Notes: generated by a model not told the origin, from the sequence alone. A stretch of DNA of 64,000 bases from Annona cherimola (GCA_030490835.1 CM059972.1:15105764-15169763); one strand, 5' to 3'; positions 34,162 through 45,321 are shown, numbered from the stretch's first letter. Made by a program: numbers and translations.

Positions 34162-34499
34162 TGTTGACACCTCACCTTTGGGCCCAAAAATAGATAAAAT
34201 GGAAAAGGTTCCAAACCCAAACAAATTCAAGGCAAAAGGAGGTTCAAGCAAGCTAAGCAGGCCCTTCCGAACTCGGCCCACAGGAGCGAAGCTCCACTAA
34301 GCCTCGAAGCAGGCTTTTCAACAAACCAGATCCGGCCCACGAGAGCGAAACTCCTACATGCCACCTCAACGGGCTCCACAAAGCAGCTCACCAAGTCTCA
34401 GAAGCAGGCTTCTCTACAACTTTGGGCCTTTACAACGGCCCGCCCAAAACAACGGGCTTAGCCAAGCTCTAGCCCACCAAGTTCCAGCCCACTATGGAA

Positions 34500-34760
34500 G
34501 GAGTCTGCCAAGCTCAAGCTTATGGACCAAGTCCAACCACCTCAAGAAGCCCAAGGCCCATACTCTTACACCAAGCTCAAGCCTATGGACCAACTCCAAC
34601 ACTTCAAGTGGCCCAAGGCCCATGCTCTCAACTCAAGCCCAAGGCCCATGCTCTCAACTCAAGCTCAAGCTCATGCTCTCACCTCAAGCTCAAAGCCCAT
34701 GCTCTCACCTCAAGCTCAAGCCCATGATCTCACCTCAAGCCCAAGCCCATGGACCAAGTC
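34500..34760 (+). repeat. Tandem ~30-bp array in the LTR
   Basis: Units of the kind CCCATGCTCTCACCTCAAG with CTCAAGC spacers repeat at least six times. The same array is in the 3' LTR (about 41,840-42,085), with slightly different unit composition. It lies just upstream of the TATA box, where enhancer-type repeats of LTRs are often found. Confidence 0.8.
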
Positions 34761-34796
34761 CATGACCTCAAGAGAGCCCAAAGCCCACTCCAACAT

Positions 34797-34809
34797 CTAT
34801 AAAAGGAGG
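34797..34809 (+). promoter_or_regulatory. LTR TATA box
   Basis: CTATAAAAGGAGG is conserved in both LTRs, upstream of a C/T-rich likely start region. It is a plausible core promoter for the element's RNA. Confidence 0.65.
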
Positions 34810-35456
34810 AGCACCCCTCTCATTTGGAACACACTTGGAGAGGCATCCCAGAGGGGAGGACGGGAGTCTGCAGCAACACCCCGGCGTCCCGGCTTTTCAC
34901 GCTCTCCAAGCAACGCGCTTCTCTTCCACGCCCCCTTTTTCATCTCTCCCATTCTCTCAAATCTTTTTATTTCCCCCCTTTTACGCCGTGTAAACCGCCT
35001 CCGGTTGGCAGATTTCACTATATTTGCTTCAATCCGAAGCCCGGAGCCCAAACTCAGTACGACTAGTGCCTTATTTCATTAAATAGGGGCTGATCTCCCT
35101 TTAAAGATCAGTGGCGACTCCGTTTTTTCTTCATTTTTGCGTGCGTGTTTGAGTTAACGCCCCGGCAAGGCGGGTGCACGCGGGTGCACGGATTCCAGCA
35201 TAATACGCTGCCGTTATGCTGCCGAATTTGTGACTTGACCCGTGTACGGAAAGCCCCGTCTTAGCCGTTATGCTGCCGAAATCACGAGAAAACACTCATA
35301 AGGCCATCCTTTCTAAAAAACGTGAAGTCTAACGCGTTTTACCCTATGTGAATGCAGGAAAACTAAGCCCACGTTGCTGTCCAACGCGATCCACATTTTC
35401 AAGGCCCGGGAAACCATTCCGAGCCTATCGTAGTGCTCACGGCGGGTGCTACAGCT

Positions 35457-35474
35457 TGGCGACTCCGCTGGGGA
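35457..35474 (+). other. Primer-binding site of the gag-only element
   Basis: TGGCGACTCCGCTGGGGA, three bases inside the 5' LTR, has the form of a tRNA-derived PBS. Arg tRNA is my best guess from memory. Confidence 0.65.
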
Positions 35475-35825
35475 CGGCGTTGCTAGTCTACACAGGGCAC
35501 AAGGGGGACAAAAACTTGAAGAACGGAGCTTCTTCCTCGCTGAACAATGAGTTTCCGGAGCTTTTCCGTCTTTCGGCAGCGAGTTTCGGGCGTTGCTGCC
35601 CAAATCGCGCAGAAACCTGAAAAGTTTTTAGGTCCAGAGGCGTTCAGCTCACAAACTGGAAAGAACTCGTGAGGAGGGAGCACCATTGAACACCGCCTCG
35701 TGACTGTCTAGGCACCTAAAACGAGCCTAAAGGGACGACTTCCAGCAAGCATGAAACCGATTAACACTAAGTAAAAATCCGGCATAAAAATCACGTTTTT
35801 TTCATAACCTGGGTGTTTTCTGGTT

Positions 35826-35965
35826 ACACTTCCAGAAATGCTTCAAGCGAACTGGTCTTCCCTCCAGAAACTCTTCAAGCGAACTGGTCATTCTTCCAGA
35901 CACGCTTCAAGAGAACTGGTCTTTTTTCCAGACACGCTTCAAGCGAACTGGTCACTTTTCTAGAG
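35826..35965 (+). repeat. Four-copy ~36-bp tandem repeat in the gag leader
   Basis: The phrases TTCAAGCGAACTGGTC and CCAGACACGCTTCAAG repeat four times with small variations, between PBS and gag. Its position is that of a packaging or leader region, but no function can be read. Confidence 0.88.
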
Positions 35966-36191
35966 GCACCTCAGGCAAACAAGAACCCGTGGACCTCGAA
36001 CATTCTCACGCGCAGAACTTAAAACAAATAAAATCTGAAAAGAAAACATAAAAGGACCTGGACTTGAAAGCATCCATCCAAAGGTTGATCTCCTTGATCA
36101 TTTGTTTACAAGTACTAATCACTTTTATTGATTGCTCAGGTTCTTCACCATAGCTCGAAGGCAAAACCAATCAACCGTGGATTGAAGCCCC

Positions 36192-37814
36192 GTGGTTACC
36201 AGATCAAGAGCAGCTAGGATGGAGTCCGAGCAATCCTCACTGCATGAAGAACAGGATCACCAGCTTGAACAGTCCATTGAAGCTTATATGACGGCTATGG
36301 ACAAGAGGATGCAAAAGTTGGAGGAAGCCCTGTTAAACATGAGGCAACCTCTTATTAGTGGCCAGAATACGGCTACACCGCCATTTTGTTCTCAAAACCC
36401 GAAAATGGAGCAAGACGTAGGACCTCAACAATCTTCCTGCAGACCAAGGAACGATCACTATAAAGAAGAGGAGTTGGTCTTAGAACAAGGCCGTAATGAA
36501 ATCCAAGACCTCAAGAACCAACTCCAGAACCAACTAAAAAAAATGGAGGAGCGAATTCGACAACATCAAGGGGAGGGCCTGCCCTCGGCCAAAATAGAAG
36601 ATCTATGCCCATTCCCCGACATGAAGCTACCCGAGAAGTTCAAAATTCCAGCTTTACCCGCATATGAAGGAGACTCATGCCCAAGGGCTCATCTCAAGGC
36701 CTTTTGCGGCATCCTATACCCATTGGTAAAAAGCGAAGAAGTTTTGATAAGGCTATTCCAACATAGCTTAAAGAAAGACGCCTTGGAATGGTACACGTCA
36801 CTTGATTGCCGATTGATTAAAACATGGGAACAACTCTCCTTAGCCTTCATGGACCGCTTTTCATATATGCTAAACACGGCTCCCAAAAGGGCCGATCTCG
36901 AAGCACTCAAGCAAGAAGAGGATGAAACGTTCTCAGAGTACGTGGCTAGATGGCGTGCCTTGGCGGCGAAGATGAAAAGCTCGTTGCCGTTGGACGAGCA
37001 AATCTCCATCATCATCATCTCAACACACCCGAGCATCTCGGGCTACCTCATCTCTCACCCATATGTCAACTTCACTCAGCTCCTCCAAGTCGGGGACCAA
37101 GTGGAGGCGGGAATCAGACATGACACCATCTCCCCATGGCTACAACAGGGGAATGCTATTTATCCTGAACAAGCAAGCCGGACATCTCAAATAGCGGACA
37201 TCGACATGGAAGTCAATTTTGTGAAGGGTAATGCCAAAACCTTTGACTCTTCTATTTTCATAACAAGAGTCCAACCCCATAATGCTCCTATCATTTTACA
37301 AGGCCGAAATGCCAACTCTATCGCCCTTCAAAGAAAACGTGTTGAGCCGGTCATTTTATTGGAAAAATCTGCCAAGCCTATGCAAGAGAATCTTATTTTA
37401 TATAAATCCCTTATTGTTCAAAGAACATCCTCCAATATTTTTTCTAAAAACCCAGGAACTCCACTCATGATAGTAAGTCAACCAACTTTGTCTCACTTGT
37501 CCCCACAAAATGTCTTCATTCCAGTCAACCAACCAACATGCCCGCAGCCTAAAAATGCAGAAGAGAACCTCAAAGCCCCTTACACCTCTACTCCTAGCAT
37601 CCCTCCAAAGCAATCATCGTCATCATCATCTACACAACCATGCCCGGACACGGAAGGTGAAATATTAACCTTATCAACAAAGCAGACAAACACTTCGGAA
37701 AAGGAGGTGCTAGCCAAAGAGCACAAATTTCAAGAAATTCCTGCACAAGAAAAGCTAAATGGAAGAGATCATCTACAAGTCACAAATGAAGTTATCCCTC
37801 ACACAAACAATTAA
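36192..37814 (+). CDS. Gag protein of the TR-GAG retrotransposon
   Basis: This 540-residue frame is intact. Residues 1-30 are charged (MVTRSRAARMESEQSS); 15-125 is rich in Glu/Gln/Lys heptads (coiled-coil likely). The retrotransposon Gag core runs from about 140 to 290, with PEKFKIPALPAYEGDSCPRA, HSLKKDALEWYTSLD, TWEQLSLAFMDRFS and DETFSEYVARWRALA. This core would assemble virus-like particles around RNA in the cytoplasm. The remaining ~230 residues are low-complexity, Ser/Pro/Thr-rich and contain no zinc knuckle. The frame ends at TAA; the same frame stays open about 50 more codons afterwards, so a readthrough extension or a lost sense codon is possible. I chose the first ATG of the frame. 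No pol follows. It is the only long intact protein frame in the window. Confidence 0.85.
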   Translation: MVTRSRAARMESEQSSLHEEQDHQLEQSIEAYMTAMDKRMQKLEEALLNMRQPLISGQNTATPPFCSQNPKMEQDVGPQQSSCRPRNDHYKEEELVLEQGRNEIQDLKNQLQNQLKKMEERIRQHQGEGLPSAKIEDLCPFPDMKLPEKFKIPALPAYEGDSCPRAHLKAFCGILYPLVKSEEVLIRLFQHSLKKDALEWYTSLDCRLIKTWEQLSLAFMDRFSYMLNTAPKRADLEALKQEEDETFSEYVARWRALAAKMKSSLPLDEQISIIIISTHPSISGYLISHPYVNFTQLLQVGDQVEAGIRHDTISPWLQQGNAIYPEQASRTSQIADIDMEVNFVKGNAKTFDSSIFITRVQPHNAPIILQGRNANSIALQRKRVEPVILLEKSAKPMQENLILYKSLIVQRTSSNIFSKNPGTPLMIVSQPTLSHLSPQNVFIPVNQPTCPQPKNAEENLKAPYTSTPSIPPKQSSSSSSTQPCPDTEGEILTLSTKQTNTSEKEVLAKEHKFQEIPAQEKLNGRDHLQVTNEVIPHTNN

Positions 37815-40600
37815 GCAGAGACATCTAAAAAGCCTCAACAAACCGTCATCAACACAGGCAATGTCGACGAAGTCGAACAGCCAACAAGGTTAGCCCCGGA
37901 AGCCGCAGAATGCGCAGGGTACACAACCATCATCTATCAACCCATCATCACAAACACATCTTCGTCAACACATCCATAAGGGATATTTCAAAATGGCTAC
38001 CAGACAGTCTTTCCATCAAGCTTGGATATTTCACAAGGGGCAAAAAGTACACAAAAAGCAAAAGGCTGGGGGCATGTCAAAAAAGCATGGGGGCAACCTA
38101 CTAAAGTCGCATGCCAGAGAAACATTAAATTCAAGCTACAAAGGAAAAATTACAAACGAAGGTTGAAGAGCAAAAGGTGGAGAAAAATGCATTTATATCA
38201 TCCCGAGGCATGGGGGCAAGCGGTTCTGAAACAAAATGACATAAATTACTTTTATATCATGTTCCATCTCACATCAAACGAAGTTTGGGACCCGGGAGGC
38301 AAGGCTACATGAGGAAAGGGACGACATCCACCTTTCTGCACTCTATATGAAAATGGGGGCAATCCATAACTGCTGAACTGCTGCTGCTGGAAATAGACTT
38401 CGACGACCTAAAAGTTTCAAGGTTCCACAGCGCCGCTCGCAAAGCGAACTTCCACACATCCGTAGCACCCCCGTAGCCTTAAAGGACAAGTGAAGAAAAT
38501 ATAAGGAAGAAATTTTGAGCCGGATGGATGAGAAAATCGCGCGAAATCATGCAAAATTTGGAAAGTACGGACTGCACGCGCGAAATTTGGATTTCAGCAG
38601 CGCGGATTGAGGAGAAATCGTGCAAAATCCCGCAAAATTCGGATTTCAGCAGGTGGTTGCCGAAATCAAGGAGGACGCTGACAGACCTGGAAAGTTTTTA
38701 GGTCTGAAAAGTACGTGCAAAATCTGGATGTCAGCAGCGCGGATCGCGGAAAAATCCTGCGAAATCCAGAAGTACAGCACTGCAGAATCCCACAAAATCC
38801 GGATTTCAGCAGGCGGATAGCGAAAATTAAGGAAGACGCTGACAGACCTGAAAAGTTTTTAGGTCTATATATATAAAAAAATTTGCAGCAGCCTTATGCA
38901 GAATTTTCAACGGCCTACGGCCTACAAATGATCAAAGCATTACAAGGGACGTCAAGAAGAAGAATTTTACAAGATCAATGCCCTGCAAAAGCAACGTATC
39001 ACATTGGCCATCCAAACCACAAGATAAGAAGGTCATCCAAAAAATGAGCCGGCATTTACATGGCTTTACATCCAAAAAATGGGGCATACAAGCATTTAAG
39101 ATTTACAAAAATACAAGTTGGCCAAAAAGGGAAAAGATAAAGAAAAGTCTTCAACGCATCCCACCGGCAGCCCTAGCCCGAGCAAGGACGTCACCACCCG
39201 GAGCCGCATGACGAGTGTCAAGAAGAAATCTAGAACCCAAATCGCACCCGCTAGCACCTGTAGTCACCCAACAATGTTGTCATTAACACCGGCGGCAATA
39301 GCAAGGGTGGCAGCAACGCAGCCCGAACCCAACCTGCGGTGGCAATCCTGGCGGTAGTAGCAGCAACATGGTGTCAAAAACAGAGAAGACAGCGGCAGCT
39401 ACCCATCCCAAACAGTCAGCGGCGGCATCACCCGAGCAAACCCCCAACGGTAGCAATGGCAGTGGCCGGAAGAAGAATAGGAAACGGCGAAGGCGGTAGC
39501 AAGGCGTCACAAACAGACTGTAAAAAAACAAAAAAAAACAAAAACAAAAATATATATAAAACGAAAAAGTAAAAATAAAAACAAAAACAAAAACAAAAAA
39601 AGGGGGAATACTTCAAGCTGCCGAGGAGGAGAATGGACCCACAAACAACCAGCAACGATTGCCGCGGTCGAAAACACGCAAGCCCTGGTGGCCAAAGATG
39701 AAGGAGAAGCCCCCAGCAACGCGGCTCGAACGAGCAGCACCTGCAATGACCAAAGACGGAGCCGAAAAACAAGCAAACTCCGGCGGCAGCAACAAGTGGC
39801 TTAACCCAGCCGTCGCCGAAAAGGACAATAAATGAGCACGCCAGCAGCTGTAGCAGCAGCGGCCGGAGAAGAAAGGAGGCAGCAACGGCGCACCCCAACC
39901 AGGAAGCCTCGGCAGCAGCGATAGTAGACGAGGACGAAGGCAGCGGCAACGCCAACCGGCGCTTGGGAAGGCGACAAACAGGCAGCAGCTTCAAACGGAC
40001 GGCGGCGGTGGCAACCGACAGCAACAGCGGCGGCGGCGGTAATCGATAACAGCCATAGGCAGCCGCGAGCCCACGGTAATGACAGCAGCGCCCCTTCACG
40101 ACCCCGACAATGGCGGCAGCGGCTGTCGACCACTGAAGAAGAAAAATACGGCAGCAACAAACGGCGCAATCCAATCGTCGCCGGAGAAGAGAAATGGCAG
40201 CGCAGCAGCAGCAACGGCGACCGCACAGCAGCAATGGCAGCGATTTTAGTAGCGGCAGTAGCCGGAAGGGGAGAAGGCGAACGGCGCACCTGGCAATCGA
40301 CGCGAAGAAGAGAAAGAGAAACCGAAAGAGGGAAACCCCCCATTGGAGACCCTAAAATTGGTTAAAATGGCAGAAAGCTCCCCGTCATCTCCAAAAATTG
40401 CGAAATCACTATGATTCAAGACTAGTGCGAAACAAGCCAGCAAGTCTACACTTTTTAAAAAAGGACCACTCTCCTAGAAGAAACATCATGAGTTCGCAGA
40501 AATTGCGAAGTGACCCAAAACAAAAAAAAAGAAGAGAGTGTTTAGGTCAATGCTAAAAGGGGTGTCCGACACTTTGCCATTCACCGTCAAGACGCCTCTG
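37815..40600 (+). other. Non-coding internal region of the TR-GAG element, with repeats and GC-rich triplet tract
   Basis: This replaces pol. ATGGGGGCAA-type phrases occur at about 38,086, 38,211 and 38,351. An imperfect tandem duplication of ~170 bp lies at 38,600-38,870, each copy ending AAGTTTTTAGGTCT. From about 39,150 to 40,340 a GC-rich tract is built of GCAGCAACGGC/GGCGGC-like triplets. Its antisense gives frames up to 268 codons of Leu/Cys/Ala-rich protein, which look like composition artefacts. An AAACAAAAAC-rich run lies at 39,525-39,600. Confidence 0.7.
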
Positions 40601-40615
40601 GCAAAGGGAGGCAAC
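40601..40615 (+). other. Polypurine tract of the TR-GAG element
   Basis: GCAAAGGGAGGCAAC lies directly before the 3' LTR. Confidence 0.7.
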
Positions 40616-40951
40616 TGTTGACACCCCACCTTTGGGCCCAAAAATGGATAAAATAGAAAAGATCCCAAACCCAAACAAATTCAAGGCAAAAGGAGGTTCA
40701 AGCAAGCTAAGCAGGCCCTTCCGAACTCAGCCCACAGGAGCGAAGCTCCACTAAGCCTCGAAGCAGGCTTTTCAACAAACCAGATCCGGCCCACGAGAGC
40801 GAAGCTCCTACAGGCCACCTCAACGGGCTCCGCAAAGCAGCTCACCAAGCCTCAGAAGCAGGCTTCTCTACAACTTTGGGCCTCTACAACGGCCCGCCCA
40901 AAACAACGGGCTTAGCCAAGCTCTAGCCCACTATGGAAGGAGCCGGCCAAG

Positions 40952-41833
40952 TAGGGGTGCAACTTGGGCCGGGTTCGGCCCGAACCCGGCCCGCCGAACC
41001 CGAAACAATGCAGTGTTGAAACTCTGAGATTTTCAACCCGAACCCGAATTTGCATTTATATAAAATATAAAATTTATATTATAATAATAATATATTATAA
41101 TAATAATATATTATAATAATAACATATTACTCATGGATGGATGATGGACAACAGGAGTACGGCATGGCAGTCATGGACAGCTCATCGCCGAGACAATCTA
41201 ACGTCTTAAGTGATTTCAACAAAATACATATTCCCAATTTACATTACGATATAGGTCCAACAGTTTTTTTTAAAAAAATTACTCTTCACGCCTTTTCTAC
41301 TGAAGCCTTTTGACCAACGAAATCCTGTGATACTAAATATTAAATTTTTTTGAGATCTTTTTTTCCAACGGGAAAATTTATGAGAACTTTAAAATTATAG
41401 TTGTAAAATAAGCTTAAAACAATAGAAGAGTAAAAAAATACAATTAATGATTAATAATACAATTTTATTGACAACGTTTACACATAATCCATATTCTACT
41501 TGATACAAAGAGAATGCTCAAAACAGATTTCTTTCTTTCTACTCTTAAGCGGTATTTGAATTTTTCTTAATTTCATACAATAAATTGTTTTTTAAACTTT
41601 TTTATATAATAGATTTGTGATAAAAATTATATATAAGATGAGTAATAAAGACATATTAATAGAAGATGTCAACCCGAAATTCAACCCGAAACTCAACCCG
41701 AGCCCGAATTTCAAAAATAGGGTTAGGGTTGAGGTTTACAAATAGGGTTAGGGTTAGGGTTGAAGTTTTACAAATAGGGTTAGGGTTAGGGTTGAGGTGA
41801 ACCCGAGTTTCATGAGCCCGAGTTGCACCCCTA
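40952..41833. mobile_element. Non-autonomous hAT-like element with 8-bp TSD, inside the 3' LTR
   Basis: It starts TAGGGGTGCAACTTGGGC and ends GAGTTGCACCCCTA. The exact 8-bp target duplication is CGGCCAAG (40,944-40,951 and 41,834-41,841). Subterminal regions are crowded with CCGAACCCG-type motifs at the left and GGGTTAGGG at the right; the middle is AT-rich with a TATAATAATAATATAT tandem (41,085-41,130). No transposase is encoded. The 5' LTR lacks it, providing the empty site. Confidence 0.92.
41715..41805. repeat. Tandem GGGTTAGGGTTGAGG-type repeat, telomere-like
   Basis: Three ~37-bp units, each with GGGTTAGGGTT and TTTACAAATA, lie in the right subterminal part of the hAT. The plant telomere unit is TTTAGGG, so this is only telomere-like. 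It is a diverged amplification of the hAT subterminal CCCGAACCC/GGGTT motif. Confidence 0.8.
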
Positions 41834-42787
41834 CGGCCAAGCTCAAGCTCATGGACCAAGTCCAACCACCTCAAGAGGCCCAAGGCCCATACTCTTACAC
41901 CAAGCTCAAGCCTATGGACCAACTCCAACACTTCAAGTGGCCCAAGGCCCATGCTCTCAACTCAAGCCCAAGGCCCATGCTCTCAACTCAAGCTCAAGCC
42001 CATGCTCTCACCTCAAGCTCAAAGCTCATGCTCTCACCTCAAGCTCAAGCCCATGATCTCATCTCAAGCCCAAGCCCATGGACCAAGTCCATGACCTCAA
42101 GAGAGCCCAAAGCCCACTCCAACATCTATAAAAGGAGGAGCACCCCTCTCATTTGGAACACACTTGGAGAGGCATCCCAGAGGGGAGGACGGGAGTCTGC
42201 AGCAACACCGCGGCGTCCCGGCTTTTCACGCTCTCCAAGCAACGCGCTTCTCTTCCACGCCCCCTTTTTCATCTCTCCCATTCTCTCAAATCTTTTTATT
42301 TCCCCCATTTTACGCCGTGTAAACCGCCTCGGGTTGGCAAATTTCACTATATTTGCTTCAATCCGAAGGCCGGAGCCCAAACTCTGTACGACTAGTGCCT
42401 TATTTCATTAAATAGGGGCTGATCTCCCTTTAAAGATCAATGGCGACTCCGTTTTTTCTTCATTTTTGCGTGCGTGTTTGAGTTAACGCCCCGGCAAGGC
42501 AGGTGCACGCGGGTGCACGGATTCCAGCATAATACGCTGCCATTATGCTGCCGAATTTGTGACTTGACCCGTGTACGGAAAGCCCCGTCTTAGCCGTTAT
42601 GCTACCGAAATCACGGAAAAACACCCATAAGGCCATCCTTTCTAAAAAACGTGAAGTCTAACTCGTTTTACCCCATGTGAATGCAGGAAAACTAAGCCCA
42701 CGTTGCTGTCCAACGCGATCCACATTTTCAAGGCCCGGGAAACCATTCCGAGCCTATCGTAGCACTCGCGGCGGGTGCTACAAGTAG

Positions 42788-43925
42788 GTACTAGGTAGGG
42801 TACAAAAAGAGAGAACTCGCGTGCCGAGCAATGTAATTAGGTCAAAACTGAGGGGCACAATAGAAATTATTCGAGTTACAGATGACAGGGCATGTTCGGC
42901 TTGGACAGCTTAACAACGTCGGACAGGTCGGTTCAGACCTTCGTTGACCTACCTTTAATCATATTTCCCAACATCCTAACAAGGTCAGTTCGAGGTTGGA
43001 TCCACTTTACCTATGTTGTTGAACTTCTGTCAGTTTGGTTCTGGATCAAAACCATTTTCTTAAAATAACGATGACAATGAGAAGTTTCATATCGATGTAA
43101 AAAAAAATAGTCAATTGTATTTTCTAGGTTTATATTAATTTATAGAAAATTACTAAAATGAGAATTGATTAAAATCCAATTGTAATCCTAAAAAAGTAAA
43201 TAAATTTAAAAATAATTATCCGATGTTAACTTATTAAGCACTTGTATAATATGTATATATAGGTAAGTTTTGGATACTTCTGCTATGAAACATATCTTGC
43301 TTAATTTTTTTAGAGAAATAATTGTATGGCATCTATGCCATAGAAGACTTCGGTTTTGTTGCCCAATTTTGGCTCAATTAAATTTAAATTTACTTATTAT
43401 ATTTAAATTGTTTAAATTCTATATAAACCAAACATTTCTGTAAGCCTTATTTGATAAAAGTGAAAATTTATAAAATTAATGTAATAAAATTATTTGATTT
43501 ATATCCATCTTAAAACTATAATTCAACCTCGACACCATCTAAATAATTTTTCTATGTAAATACATGATTCTATAAAATATTATAACATTTTATTAAATCT
43601 AAAAATGGTTTTAAGTGCTCATAAAAAAATGGTTTTAAGTGATTTTTATATTTTATACATGATTATATATATATTTTAAAGAAGATATAGCATACCCAAA
43701 ACTTTCATAAAACAATTGTTCAAAATAAAATGAGTGAATTAAACTTTTATTGAACTATAAAAATGGGCCAAAATAATACAACAACATTGAATACTTGTGT
43801 GGGTATCCTTACCGTATGAGCTATGATTCTTCCTTTTTTCGTATATGTAATAAAGGCGTGGCTTAGTACAGACTGCGCCGCCTTTGTGTTTCTTATTTTA
43901 TTATTATTTGAGAAAAGAAACCTAA
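42788..43925. other. Intergenic DNA
   Basis: No gene is recognised. 42,890-43,100 has phrases (GGTTGGATCCAC, GGTTCTGGATC) similar to the hAT-like group and may be a worn element. Confidence 0.4.
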
Positions 43926-44206
43926 GGGTGTGTTTGGTAACGAATAAAACTTTTAATCGAAACTTTTGAAGAATAAAAGTTATCAAATGATGTGATATTG
44001 TAGGGGTAATGATGAGGAATAAAGAGAATAAATTTAAAATAATTAGGTTAGTTGTATTGGTAGTTGTGTAGAAATGATTGAAAAGTAGGGTTGTTGTATA
44101 GAAAGATATGTAAAAAATAATTAAAAAAAGAGTAGTTATGGAGAGTGAAAAGTTTTAGGTTGAAAAGTTTTAACTTGACAACTTTTTCCATTTGCCAAAC
44201 ACACCC
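43926..44206. mobile_element. Tourist-like MITE with TAA target duplication, family T
   Basis: The ends are GGGTGTGTTTGGTAACG and (inverted) GGGTGTGTTTGGCAAATG, with TAA on both sides (43,923-43,925 and 44,207-44,209). The TAA duplication and TIR are the signature of Tourist/PIF-Harbinger MITEs. Confidence 0.9.
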
Positions 44207-44310
44207 TAAATCTGGTGTTCAATAACTATAAAAAATACTTAGTTGAAATATTTTGCAATTACAATATACAACAATTATAAAAAGAGTAGTGATCCTATTA
44301 GCATTTTCAA

Positions 44311-44547
44311 ATGATGGAAACAAAATGATGCGTTTGCATTTTCCGTGAATAATATACAAATCTAATCAAAATATTTTTTTCATGCTATAGAATAAGAAGG
44401 AGAACATGCATAACTTAGATTTTTAAAAAATGATGGAAACAAAATTATGCTTTTGCATTTTCCTTGAATTTTATACAAATCTAATCAAAATATTTTTTCA
44501 TGCTATAGAATAAGGAGGAGAACATGCATAACTTAGATTTTTGAAAA
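44311..44547. repeat. 119-bp tandem duplication
   Basis: 44,311-44,429 is repeated as 44,430-44,547 with few differences. Both contain ATGATGGAAACAAAAT and AGAACATGCATAACTTAG. Confidence 0.9.
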
Positions 44548-44578
44548 ATAAAAAAAATGAGAAACCCAACGAGGTGCA

Positions 44579-44644
44579 TTGAACCATAGGAACAAAGCTC
44601 ACATAATAGAATTGAACCATAGGAACAAAGCTCACATAATAGAT
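44579..44644. repeat. 33-bp exact tandem duplication
   Basis: TTGAACCATAGGAACAAAGC and the following 13 bases occur twice in a row. It lies 30 bp after the 119-bp duplication. Confidence 0.93.
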
Positions 44645-45321
44645 TTCAATGCGTTAATCAGGACACAAATATATACTAATGAACATTTTTAATTCAAAAA
44701 TAAATATTAAATAAAGTAAAAAATTTATTAAACTATATATAAGAAGTATTGACTTGGACCCATATTATAGTATTAAAAAATAAAAATAACTCACAACATT
44801 ATTTGTTCCCAACTTATAATAAAAATGAGGATGAAAAAAGTAGTATTGTATATTGAAAAAGAAAAAAATGTGAATACGAATTAGGAAAATTTGTATTGAA
44901 AATAGAAAAAGAAGATTTTTATTTTTCAAAAATAAGGAAAGCATTTTGGGAAAATGGTAAATTTCATTATCTCTTCATCCCATCCAAGATGTTTCCAAAT
45001 TGTTCAAAAATAGGATGGAATGAGAATAGGATGAAGACTTAATGGAATATTATATTTCTTGAAGATAATATTTTCGTTTCTAAAAAATAACAACTAATTT
45101 TTTTTATTTTTCATACATTTTTTCAATTCTAATATAATTTTTCCCATTTTGGACTTACAATAATACCTTTTCTTTGTTCCATGTCATATCTCATTTTACA
45201 TTTTATCCCATTCTTACTTTAAAAAAAATTGTCATCCTAGCCAAGTTGCATTCTCCATAAACTGGCTGGCCGCTGGGAACTAGGCTAGCCACAACTTTAT
45301 AATATAAGTTGTCATGAAATG
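44645..45321. other. AT-rich intergenic DNA
   Basis: Nothing is recognised beyond simple A/T-rich sequence. Confidence 0.5.

Larger units (their letters stand above)
34162..35453 (+). repeat. 5' LTR of the gag-only element
   Basis: 1,292 bp. It includes a CTCAAG-rich tandem array (34,500-34,760), a TATA box CTATAAAAGGAGG at 34,797-34,809, and a GC-rich R/U5-like region after it. A 186-codon frame across it is LTR sequence, not a gene. Confidence 0.94.
34162..42782 (+). mobile_element. Gag-only LTR retrotransposon (TR-GAG), Ogre/Tat-like Ty3/gypsy
   Basis: The 5' LTR is 34,162-35,453 and the 3' LTR 40,616-42,782. Both start TGTTGACACC and end GGCGGGTGCTACA, with a perfect 5-bp target duplication AGTAG (34,157-34,161 and 42,783-42,787). 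The internal region has a tRNA-type PBS, one intact 540-codon Gag frame and a polypurine tract, but no protease, RT or integrase. It therefore depends on enzymes from a partner element. The Gag core and the recurring ATGGGGGCAA phrases suggest the Ogre/Tat lineage. Without the inserted hAT the 3' LTR is 1,277 bp, close to the 1,292-bp 5' LTR. The LTRs differ at scattered sites and by one ~16-bp unit. Confidence 0.92.
40616..42782 (+). repeat. 3' LTR of the gag-only element, split by a hAT
   Basis: It is homologous to 34,162-35,453 but interrupted at 40,952-41,833 by an 882-bp hAT-like element. The TATA box copy lies at about 42,126-42,138. The tandem CTCAAG array is again present after the insertion. 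Confidence 0.93.

Noticed and set aside
34358..35082. Frames of 135-186 codons in the LTR, nearly repeated at 41,797-42,411
   Set aside because: They are the two LTR copies; the repeated TQAQAHALTSSS-like sequence comes from the tandem DNA array.
39428..40343. Long minus-strand frames of 180 and 268 codons with Leu/Cys-rich, membrane-like sequence
   Set aside because: They are the antisense of a GC-rich triplet tract inside the retrotransposon, have no domain, and several overlapping frames look alike because of composition.
41715..41805. Interstitial telomere
   Set aside because: The unit is GGGTTA/GGGTTGA-like, not the plant TTTAGGG, and it lies within a hAT subterminal region full of related motifs.
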